64,000 bases of DNA from assembly GCA_002794775.1 (NCBI GenBank), contig NBAY01000031.1:1-64000 (forward strand). The letters run 5' to 3'. A model generated the notes under the pieces. The model made no database searches. It was not told where the DNA came from and was given only the letters and a program-made list of their open reading frames with translations. The translations under genes were made by a program, and so were the position numbers. Shown piece by piece: positions 55,178 through 64,000 of this stretch (position 1 is its first letter; every line of letters starts with the position of its first letter). This DNA is from Porodaedalea pini. Lineage: Eukaryota; Basidiomycota; Agaricomycetes; Hymenochaetales; Hymenochaetaceae.

Positions 55178-55605
55178 TGTTAGGCGGGAGTCCGGGAGAC
55201 GACTCGGACTGGGCAGGCCTCGGCTGACTGTCGTCTGGGATGTGCTATACTCGAGCGGGGACTCGGGGCACGCTATACTCAGGCTAGGTCATTGCGGAGG
55301 TAAGAGGATTAATACAAGTCTAGACTAATACAAAGGGAATGAGTCTTACCTAGGTCGTCGTGGAGGTAAGAGGAAAAGCAGAACAAGGAGTTCATGCAAT
55401 TCCTGAGACCTTATATAGTGGCGACCATGAGACTATATTATCTAAAGTTACATAAACAAACAGAATGGAACGAATGAAGGTCATGTGGAGGGAGTGTGGG
55501 AAATGATTGAAAAAAAGATGATTAATTATAATGAAAAGGAGTGATTAAAAGGAAAAGAAATGATAAAAGGAAATAAAAGGAAAGGTAAAAGTTTGAGTCC
55601 TAACA
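55178..55605 (-). repeat. 5' LTR of Gypsy-2
   Basis: 428 bp, TGTTAG...CTAACA on the plus strand, paired with 26238-26664. The differences between the two are all transitions plus one A indel. Confidence 0.9.
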
Positions 55606-55985
55606 CCGCATTAAGAATATTCGAAATGATGGAGAGTAAATCTGCAATTTTTCCTCTTAGACTTGTTCCTTTCATTACTATTTTGATGCTAAGCAATGTC
55701 TCTCCTTTAAAATCGAGGTATCTGTTATTCTAGATCTATGGCTAATTTCCAGCACTCAAACCATCCATCGTTCCTGTAGCACTCACTCTTCCTCTCATTC
55801 ACTTTGATTACTGCCACACATGCACAAATGCAGCTGCAGGTCAGCATTGTCACTGAACCTGCTGTCAGACAAGCACTCATGAAATGTGTCTGTAAAGAGC
55901 TGATACTATGCAGTGCAAGTCTGGGACCCTCTCATGGAGCAGAGGCATTGGTATGTAAACTTCCATATTGTCCATCACAGTGATA
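55606..55985. other. Intergenic between Gypsy-2 and the pogo-type element
   Basis: 380 bp of AT-rich DNA with no recognised feature. Confidence 0.5.
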
Positions 55986-56751
55986 CAGTCAAACTGTGAT
56001 TAAGCATACCTGTGATTAAGCATAACCTGTACTTAAGCATGGGAAATTTGTTCCACCGACTTGGTAGGCAGGAAATTCAGGGTCCACTAAGCATATTTCC
56101 CATTAAGCATTAAGCATGAAGATTTTGACCAAAATTTAAGTCAAAAATGCTTAATGAGAGGTAATCATGTGATCTCACATTCCCTGTAAGGATGAGTTTG
56201 TGATGGTTGGTGGCTTGGCAAACCCAGTATCAGAAATTTTTATAGCTTAAGAACAACTGATAAGTAAGAAAAAATCATCTGATAACTGCATTCCTGCTTG
56301 CTTTCCACCTCCCATGTCTCAGGAGCTGGGCTGTGCTCAAAATCCAGATGGTACTTTGAATTATCTCCCTTCCACAAGTTCCACAAGTTCCAGAAGCTTG
56401 TTGGGCACTTTTGCAGCTTGACACATTGTTTCAGAGCTGGTCCAGTGATGAATTCACTCAAGCCTGCACACTTTTTCCAAAGTCAGATGTGCACTTCAGA
56501 TGGAAATCAATGGAGGCCTAGCACAAGCAGATATTCATTATTACTTCTGTAAATAGAAGAATACAGTAACAATGCTCATCATTTGATGTCAACTGTCTTT
56601 TGCTAGCCTGTTGGAACTTGACCATGAGTCATTGTCCCAAATAGTAAGAACTTTATTTGTATATTACATAACAACATGCTCAAGCATAACCTGTGGTTAA
56701 GCATGGGCCGCCGCGTCCACGAAGGGTCATGCTTAATCACACGTTCGACTG
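55986..56751. mobile_element. Non-autonomous pogo/Tigger-type element, 766 bp
   Basis: The ends CAGTCAAACTGTGATTAAGC and, inverted, CAGTCGAACGTGTGATTAAG form terminal inverted repeats flanked by TA on both sides (55984-55985, 56752-56753), as in Tc1/mariner/pogo transposons. Inside the left end the unit CTGTGATTAAGCATA is repeated about three times with variation; a GCATAACCTGTGGTTAAGCAT copy lies near the right end. No transposase was recognised. Confidence 0.8.
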
Positions 56752-56753
56752 TA

Positions 56754-57173
56754 CCAGTTTCCTAATTTCTTATAAGCCATCCACAGCTCCCTACAGCGTC
56801 ATCGACATGCCTCAAAACGTTGCCCCAATTTAAGATTATCTCTTACTGTGGAAGTCAGTGTTTTCGTACTTTACTATTATGAACTCTGCGCCGTTCATAA
56901 GCGGGGGCAGTGTGAGTACTATTCAAGTCAATTATGCTCTGCCATATTGATGGCTTTCGTAGATGACAGCCAGTGCAATCAATCCGTGCTTGTGAGTCAC
57001 CACACGCCTGGAAGAATGCAAAGGCATTCTTGGCTCGTATAGGACTTGCCGATCATAAACTGTTGAGCAAATGAAATACACTGCATACAAGGGTAGTAGC
57101 TTTCATAACGCTTTCGCATCATCGGCCTACAAATGAAGTGCGAACGTAAGATAGCCCATGAAGGATAGATTAC
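56754..57173. other. Intergenic
   Basis: No supported feature. It ends at the 3' end of NmrA copy 2. Confidence 0.5.
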
Positions 57174-58445
57174 TTAAGAGTTGAATACGGAAAGGAAAGC
57201 CTCCTTGTTTGCCTCGACGAACGCACGCAGGCCCTTACGAGACGGGTTAATGCGCAGCGTGAGGTCCGGATCGCGGTCCGGGTTCCCGTTATGCTTGTAA
57301 AAGAATTCTGACGTACGGAGTTAGTGGATACGGATAAGGGATAGAGGGATAGTTCATTCGGCTTACGCATGCTGTTGTGCGGCACGGAAGTGAATGGGGA
57401 CAAGGCGAAAATAAGCATTCAGATTCCGCCACATGGAGGGACGTCATAGAGGCCACTCACTTGCTCCAAAGTTCATAATCGGTAGCCCTCTGGGCATCGA
57501 ATTTCGCTCGGTCTGTCTCACGAAGCTCGATGTCTTTCCCGGTCACTTCGCGCACCGCCTGGACGAACTGCCTTGGAGTGAAGATATCCGACAAAACGCG
57601 CAAGTCCTTGCCTATGTGGATAGGTACGAAATGAATTATGGATAGGCCGATTTCAGAACGTCTCTGCTCACCTAGCCATTCTTTGGGGTTCTTCAACGCC
57701 TCGAGCACGTACGCACCTGTCTCAGCGACGCTGTATCCACCGAGAGGGCCATCCGTCATCATGATCGGCCAGTCTGCGACAACCTTACCGTCAACCTTCT
57801 TAAGCGGAAAGAGATACAGGAGGTTCTCGTAGTAAAATGAGGTATACAATCTGAGAAGGTATCAATTGATGAGTATGAAATTATACAAGACGGGACGCAC
57901 GAAGTTCGCGGAACCTTCTTTTCCTTTAGATAATCATCGACAGCCGCTTTCGAGTTGCAGTGCTTGACGACTGGATCGGCCGTATGGTCGAGAGTCGACC
58001 ACACAAAATGTTTCACTCCAGCAGATAGAGCAGCATCGACAAGAGCCTTTCCGTGTTGGATCTCTTTCTCTTCAGAGAATACCTCCCAGACTACGAGGTG
58101 CCTAAGCTCAGACGACACAAGGGGAAAACGCAGAAGACGTACAGTTTGTAACACCAAATACGCCATACGCGCCCTCAAACACCTTTCGCAGGCTTTCGAC
58201 ATCATTCATGTCAGCCTTGACGACCTCAATGCCTCGTGCAACAAGATCTTTTGTATAGATTAGCATACAGAAAGCTCAGGAATATACGCAAACGTACCCT
58301 TTGCCTTGGGAGACTCGACATTCCGGGTGAGTGCACGGACACGAAAGGAGTGGTCAGGATCGTTGAGCAAGTACTGCACTACACTCCCGCCTTGTAAGCC
58401 TGTTGCGCCGATGACAGCAATAATTGGCTTATTCGTGTTTGACAT
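57174..58445 (-). CDS. NmrA-like NAD(P)-binding protein, copy 2
   Basis: Paralogue of 22827-24104 in the same orientation. The ATG at 58445 gives MSNTNKPIIAVIGATGLQGG with the GATGLQGG dinucleotide motif. [77 protein letters not shown] and [20 protein letters not shown] follow. The end is [13 protein letters not shown] at 57174. Exon-intron structure matches copy 1. Most introns have diverged beyond easy alignment, yet the tract about 58140-58325, including an intron, is almost the same as about 23810-24000 in copy 1. No frame break was seen, so both copies look functional. Substrate unknown. Confidence 0.88.
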
Positions 58446-59397
58446 GTTCAAGAAGGTTGACTCCGAAAGAAAACGATGGCGTTTGACTCCTTTTAACTTG
58501 TCGACGACACTGCGACCCCGAGCTCGAGGAAGTCCGACTCGGATGGGAGCTATTGGACTTATAAAAGAGTATCAGCACAATTCTGTCAATCTATCGATCA
58601 GATGGTACATAATGTCCTCCCCTTCGAAAATGTGAGAAGTTATACAGCTTCTCTTATACAGATGAGTACATAACATCGAACAAGCCTTGGGCAAAAAGAG
58701 TAATATGTAACGCTGCACGTGGACCAGCCCGCGACGGCGGATCCGGCTCTTACGGGTTCAGTCTCCGTCATGCTGTGCTGAGTCACGTGTACTCCTGACA
58801 TATAGTTCCGACGCGGAAGTTTTTTTCAACCTTCAAGTTCAAGTTCAAGACCTCAACATTTTTATCTGCTAGCACTTTCATACGCCAAGCTGATACTCAT
58901 CTTTTTATGTCTTTGACTATACAGTGAACACCGTGGTTCTGTGAAGGTGCAGAGGGTTGGACAGGACAAGCAAGCAAAGCACGCTGAACGAACTCTCGTC
59001 TCTACTATCAACAACTGTGAACCAACTTAGTGAATCCGTCTGTCGCTTTCTCTCAGTGCATATTGTTGCATCTTCCTTGTATGGTCCAGCTGGGAGTTCC
59101 ATTGAAAGAAGACGTTCTGCGACGAGATCACTTGGTTCTTCATGTCCACATGCACGACGCACAGGCGCCTAAACTGCATCAAGTGCGGGAGCATTTTTCC
59201 ACGAGAAGGGCTATTTACATACATGAAGTCCCATGCGGCAGACTATGAATCTTCCTAGGTGATTGTGCTTTCCTCTCTTTCGCTTTTCACGACCCCTGAA
59301 CTCTAACGGGCGCTTAGCTGCAGTAGCTTTTCGAAGCCAAGGCCCACGACCAGGGATAGTTGTCTACTGTGATACTCGTCTCGGCATGAGTCCATGC
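58446..59397. other. Divergent intergenic region, NmrA copy 2 and Argonaute
   Basis: Promoters for the minus-strand NmrA gene and the plus-strand Argonaute gene must lie here. TTATAAAAG at about 58560 is a possible TATA for the NmrA gene (reverse reading CTTTTATAAG). No other gene was recognised. Confidence 0.5.
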
Positions 59398-59403
59398 TAT
59401 AAG
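59398..59403 (+). promoter_or_regulatory. TATA-like box of the Argonaute gene
   Basis: TATAAG lies 87 bp upstream of the chosen ATG (59490) and only 12 bp before an earlier in-frame ATG (59415). This argues that 59490 is the real start. Confidence 0.5.
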
Positions 59404-59489
59404 TACCCATCGCAATGCTCCTCTTAAGCTCATTGCCTCCACTCAGGCCCTTGTGCTACTCCTACGTGAGATCCCTACGCATTTCTAAG

Positions 59490-62485
59490 ATGGACAATCC
59501 CCGAGGAAGAGGCAGGGGTCGTGGTGATCGTGGTGGGCCTCGAGGCAGGGGCCAGCGCGGCGGCGCTCCAGCGCCCCGCGGTGCCTCTCCATCCGGGCCA
59601 AACCGTGGTTCGTCTTCGGGATTCGGGCGGGGGCGAGGCGGCGGCGCCCCTTCAGTCCAAGTCTTCGCTCCTGGTGCTCCCGCTCAGCCCGACTCACGAT
59701 TAAACGATCGCGACCTCACAGCGCTCGTCTCACGTTTTAAAGGCTTGTCCACATCCGTTCCCGATCGCGTCGTGCGTCCCGGGTTCGGGAAGCGAGGCGT
59801 GGCGATCACCCTTCGCGCGAATTACTTTGCTCTAAAATACCCGAAAAATTGTGTTCTTCACGATTATGCGATCGAAATCACACCAAACGTGAAGGCAGAG
59901 GAGAAGCGTCTGCGAAAGCGGCTGTTTGACCTGTTTGAAGGATCTCCGGAGATTGCGCCATATCTTAGAGGTATCGCGCACGATAGAATGCAGCGCCTCA
60001 TTGCGAAACGGCCACTGCCGGATAACTTCTCCGCATCTATTGCTTTCTATGAGGAAGGCGAGCCAGGACCGCGTCCAGACGGAAAGATGTACGTCATCAG
60101 CCTTCTCGAGCCGAAGGAGCTCAAATCAGCCGATCTCGACCGGTAAGCGCCATATTTTCCTATGTCGTTTACAATTTTTTTTCAATGTCGACTTTGCTCT
60201 AGCTACCTGCAAGGCGACGACGTGCAGTATGATCCATTACCTATAATCTCTGCGTTCAATCTCATAACAACCTCGCACGCCACTCACACGGGCGTACTAT
60301 GCGGAAAGAACCGTTACTTCTTCCCGCCCAGATCACTGAATGAGTCTCCGTTTGCCCTCGGAGGCGGCCTGGAAGCCTGGAAGGGTTTTTTCTCGAGCGT
60401 GCGGCCGGTTTACAAGAGTCTTATGGTCAACGTCAACGTTTGCATGAGCGCATTCTACGTTCCCTACTCGCGCCTCAGCGATGCGATACTTGAGTTTCAG
60501 CGTACGTCGAAGGGCGCAGGCTTTCCTCAGGAGCTGGAAGGACGCGTGAGAGTCACGACGACTCACCTTGCCTACCGCAAGAGGAGCAGAATCAAAGCAT
60601 TTGGTCCTAACTCTGCAAGGAAGACGACGTTCCAATGCGATGAACTAGGCGGGAAAGTCAGCGTTGAGCAGTACTTCCAGCGCAGTAAGTCGTTTTCCGC
60701 TCGAGCATCGAAGGCTCTCACTGATATTTTGTGACAAAAAATCTCAGAATATAGAATCAAGCTGGATCATGCCGATGATATGCCTGTGGTGAATATCGGC
60801 AACAAGACGAAGGACATCTATGTTCCCGCCGAAGTATGTGAAATCGAAGCAGGACAATCGTACACGGGCGTTTTGTCAGATAAACAGACGGCGGAGATGA
60901 TAAAGGCTGCCTGTAATCCGCCATTTGTCAATGCGCAGGCGATAACCGGGCAGGGTCTTGGCGTACTAGGACTTCGCCAGCGCGCATCGCCAATGGAGGG
61001 CTTCGGCGTCGAAGTTTCTACCGAATTCGCAGTCGTTCCCGCACGAGTGCTCACCCCGCCTCGAGTCCTCTATCAGTCCGGTCAGCCGAACGTCGCAAAC
61101 GGATCCTGGAACATCCTCGGCGTGCGTTTTTCGCGTCCCGCGCAGCTCACACGCGTCGCAGTACTGGTCTTAAGCGATGGAGGATATGACGACTTCCGCA
61201 ATGCTTCTGATCCGGCGCTGCTCAGTATCGTCACCGGCTTCCTCACCAAGTGTCGCAACAGCGGTATGCAAGTCGACAACGCAGTTCCTCCGCTGTTATA
61301 TCTTCGGCTTCCGAGGCCGAGCCAGCGCGACCGCTTTCGTAATGAGGCACTCGGCGAGATCGAGAAAAATATTAAGACACTCCCTGGCGCTCCCGGCATG
61401 ATCCTCGTCTTCATGAGCGGCCGAGACGCCGACATCTACCCTGGGCTGAAGAAACTGTGCGACCTTAAGCTCGGAATCCCGACGGTCTGCATGCTCATGC
61501 CGAAAGTCCGAAAAGAGAGAGGGCAAGACCAGTATTTCTCAAACATTGCTCTTAAGGTGAACACGAAGCTCGGCGGCATCAACCATCAGCTTCACGCGGA
61601 CTCGCTGCGCTGGCTGAAGAACACCATGCTCGTTGGTATGGACGTTACGCACCCGGGACTTGGCTGTGTGAAGGGAACGCCATCTATTGCTGCTGTCGTT
61701 GCGTCGTGCGATGGGAACTTTATGCACTACCCTGCCAGTCTTCGCCTCCAAGAGCATAGAAAAGAGGCAAGCGCACATGAAATTCGACGAGTCCCTGCTG
61801 ACGGTGTTGCAATTTGCAGATGATCACTGATGTCAAGGATATGATGATTGAGCGGCTGAGTGAATACTTCAAGCGAATGAAGAACTATCCGGAGCGTGTC
61901 ATCGTGTTCCGCGACGGAGTATCTGAGGGCCAATTCGACCAAGTGCTTCTCAAAGAATTGCCGGAGATGAAGGCCGCTTTCAATTCTTTCAAGAGCTACA
62001 AACCAAAGCTCACCATCTCGATCTGTGGCAAACGCCATCACACTCGATTCTACCCAACCAAACCCGAGAACGCAGACAGGATGTCAAACACAAAAGCTGG
62101 AACGATCGTCGACCAGGGCGTCACCGCTGTCTATGACTTCGATTTCTATCTACAGGCACACGCAGGGCTACAAGGCACTGTTCGCGCGACGCACTACTCT
62201 GTGATCTTCGACGAGAACAGGTTCCCTGCGGACGATCTTCAGCAGGGCGCGAACGACGTGAGCTATCTATGGGCTCGGGCGACGAAGAGCGTCAGTTTGA
62301 TACCGCCGGCATACTGGGCGGACCGCGCCTGCGAGCGCGGACGGCAATACCTATATGGTATTCTTCCTCCGCCGAAAAATAGCGTGGAAAGCAAGATGAA
62401 CGAGGAGCAGATAATGAGAAAGGCGAAGGAAATGTGGGGCATCGGCATCCATGAGAATTTGAAAGGAACGATGTTTTATCTGTGA
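59490..62485 (+). CDS. Argonaute (small-RNA-guided RNA-silencing protein)
   Basis: Binds small RNAs and cleaves or silences matching transcripts. It starts with an RGG-rich tail (MDNPRGRGRGRGDRGG). The N domain includes GFGKRGVAITLRANYFAL. PAZ spans about 60400-60780 (RLSDAILEFQRTS to VEQYFQR, then MPVVNIGNKTKDIYVPAEVC). MID carries MPKVRKERGQDQYFSNIALK. In PIWI the DEDH tetrad is complete: D in LVGMDVTHPG, E in RLQEHRKE, D in VFRDGVSEGQ, H in TVRATHYSV. The protein ends GTMFYL at 62485. Introns: 60143-60202, 60685-60747 and 61767-61819. The third has a GC donor (AAAGAG|GCAAGC) and joins HRKE to MITDVKDMM exactly as in relatives. Slicer activity is expected. The gene lies 2.7 kb from the transposon nest. 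Confidence 0.95.
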
Positions 62486-63073
62486 TTGCATCGCAACGTA
62501 GTTGATGATACGCAGACATTCGCTTGTATACTCATGGCATCGATACAATCCTCTGCAATGCAAAATAAAGACTGTTCTGTAGTCTGGGCCGCATAAGGAC
62601 CGAAGGTCACACGCTGTACCTCATGAATTTGCGGGTCTTCTCTTGACGCTCACCAGTAAGTACCGGTGATGAGCCTAAAAGCTCCCAGACAGAAACATAC
62701 TCAGTTTTTTCCTGTAAAATAAGCACGTCGGAAGCGCTGTCTGGCCTAATGAATGGTTCTCCGCGGTCCTCCTTATGTGCCTCCTGCGATGATCTCGAAG
62801 AGTCGATTCCTCGACCTTATCTATACTCAGTGCCGTCTTTTTGACTATCACTGTGAGTAGAGACCCTTATACATACGAGTGATTGCCCAGTAAGATAATT
62901 ATGTTTTTGTCTTATCTCGGTCCGATTGTTGAACTAAAGTCATCTATCGCTTCGGCAGGCCACGAGACTCGACGAAGAACATCGTTGTAGCTGTTCTCCA
63001 GGACACCCCGCCTTCGCTATTCATCATGGAAAGCCGATTGAGGCCACTTTATCTCACCTTATCTCTACAATGC
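62486..63073. other. Intergenic, Argonaute to amidase
   Basis: Contains the 3' region of the Argonaute gene (AATAAA at about 62564) and the amidase promoter. No further gene was seen. Confidence 0.55.
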
Positions 63074-63082
63074 TATATAAAA
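63074..63082 (+). promoter_or_regulatory. TATA box of the amidase gene
   Basis: TATATAAAA lies about 60 bp upstream of the ATG at 63135. Confidence 0.7.
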
Positions 63083-63134
63083 TGTCTTTTGAGACTTACT
63101 CACCGACCTTCACAATCTTCATTCTTCTGACGCA

Positions 63135-64000
63135 ATGACAACCTGGCAAGACGTCGCCTCTGATAAAAAGCAGCGCCAACAGGCAGCAATCCCCAAGGAG
63201 TGGTTAATAACCCCGCCGCCCGATTCTCAGCTTGACGTTACTGGAATCCCGACTTCGTGCGGACTCCTGTCACCGTTTGAGCTCGAGGTCACCGAGACAG
63301 ACGATGTCGGCTTCCTTCTTGCGAAATTGGCTACCGGAAAATGGTCCTCAGTCGATGTCACTCGTGCGTACTATAAGCGCGCTATCATCGCGCATCAAGT
63401 TGTGAGTCTTTACGTCTTACGGATGTGCTGATGAAGGTGCTGACGTGTAATCAGACGAACTGCCTGACGGAGATATTCGTTGACCAAGCTCTCGCGCGAG
63501 CGGCAGAATGTGACGAGTACTTGAAGAATAATGGGAAACCGATAGGATCGCTGCACGGTCTTCCGATTTCGCTCAAGGATCAGTTCTCCATGAAGGGTCT
63601 CGAGACAACCATAGGTAAGATGCTGATTCTACACTCCTTGATATCATAAGTCAGTTTACTGTGCACAGGATTTGTCTCGCGAGTTGGAGACTACTCTGAC
63701 CGAGATGCTACTCTTGTCACCATCCTGTACGAGGTGGGCGCGGTTCCGTTCGTCCGGACGAACATTCCACAGACACTCATGGTACGTTCTCGCATCTGCG
63801 AAAAGGCCCGCTTATTGACTATGCAACTAGTGGACCGAGTGCTACAATAATGTCTTCGGTCGTACGCTGAATCCACACAACAGGGCACTTACGTGCGGTG
63901 GGTCATCTGGAGGTGAGGGCGCACTCGTTAGTATGAAGGGAAGTCCTCTCGGCGTAGGGACAGACATCGCTGGGTTCGTTCCTCACCAGATTATTAACGC
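63135..64000 (+). CDS. Amidase-signature family hydrolase, 5' part (runs off the window)
   Basis: Cleaves a C-N amide bond; fungal members act on acetamide-like or fatty-acid amides, substrate not predictable here. The ATG at 63135 gives MTTWQDVASDKKQRQQAAIP. GILSPxE-like CGLLSPFELEVTETD and TRAYYKRAIIAHQV follow. The catalytic Lys lies in GLPISLKDQFSMKG. The Gly/Ser-rich block CGGSSGGEGAL holds the cis-Ser. Introns are at 63402-63454, 63615-63668 and 63782-63830, all GT-AG. The nucleophile motif GTDIGGS reads GTDIAGF, just at a GTTCGT that could be a donor, so the Ser may come from the next exon beyond the window. Confidence 0.85.

Larger units (their letters stand above)
26238..55605 (-). 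mobile_element. Old Ty3/Gypsy chromovirus (Gypsy-2), host of three nested insertions
   Basis: A minus-strand element, with LTRs at 26238-26664 and 55178-55605, interrupted by three later elements. Without them it is about 6.36 kb, close to the 6.25 kb of its intact relative at 26718-32966, so it inserted full-length. The flanks CTGCA (26233-26237) and CCGCA (55606-55610) are a target duplication with one C/T change. The two LTRs differ at about 16 positions, all transitions and mostly at CpG. Coding frames are broken throughout. Confidence 0.9.

Noticed and set aside
56240..56461. Transposase remnant inside the pogo-type element
   Set aside because: The minus-strand frame has no DDE or helix-turn-helix motif and no similarity I recognise.
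63930..64000. Catalytically dead amidase (GTDIAGF in place of GTDIGGS)
   Set aside because: A plausible intron donor begins at this point and the window ends 30 bp later, so loss of the nucleophile cannot be concluded.
1..64000. CRISPR arrays, operons, riboswitches, rRNA
   Set aside because: No regularly spaced repeats, bacterial gene layout or rRNA sequence; intron-rich genes and LTR elements show a eukaryotic fungal genome.

Overview
The window looks like a filamentous basidiomycete (Agaricomycete) chromosome segment. Genes carry many 50-70 bp introns, several have TATA boxes about 60-90 bp upstream of the ATG, and the families present (DUF6533 membrane proteins, sedolisin/TPP, KRE9-like secreted proteins, NmrA-like reductases) are typical of wood-decay and mushroom-forming fungi. 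Genus and species cannot be fixed from the sequence. All gene models were read by eye, so intron edges are approximate unless given exactly.

Region 1 (1-24.1 kb) is gene-bearing and mostly on the minus strand. It holds a decayed duplicate of a DUF6533 + sedolisin pair (1181-2460), the intact pair (DUF6533 4616-6219 +, sedolisin 6855-8982 -), a KDM4/Rph1-type JmjC histone demethylase with ePHD and Tudor-like parts (11605-15383 -), a MYND-finger protein (16095-17389 -), a small KRE9-like secreted protein (17795-18504 -), a Harbinger-type MITE (18846-19501), the splicing factor Bud13/Cwc26 (20829-21862 -) and an NmrA-like protein (22827-24104 -).

Region 2 (25.1-56.8 kb) is a nest of transposons between two paralogous NmrA genes. 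A 1-kb foldback element is followed by an old minus-strand Ty3/Gypsy chromovirus (26238-55605). Three later plus-strand LTR elements sit inside it. Two are near-pristine chromoviruses (26718-32966 and 46809-52919). The third is a 10.6-kb Gypsy element of another clade (34193-44831). Every insertion has matching LTR lengths and a recognisable target-site duplication, and LTR divergence agrees with the nesting order. A pogo/Tigger-type non-autonomous element (55986-56751) ends the nest.

Region 3 (57.2-64 kb) holds the second NmrA paralogue (57174-58445 -), an Argonaute gene with an intact DEDH tetrad (59490-62485 +) and the 5' part of an amidase-signature enzyme (63135 to window end, +).

The most unusual object is the 10.6-kb element at 34193-44831. 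It has gag, protease and RT/IN frames joined by overlapping stop-start codons, a long antisense gene between pol and the 3' LTR coding for a polyQ, cysteine-cluster protein, and the word GTACCG/CGGTAC scattered densely through LTRs and coding regions alike. A self-encoded DNA-binding protein that recognises its own element is one testable reading.
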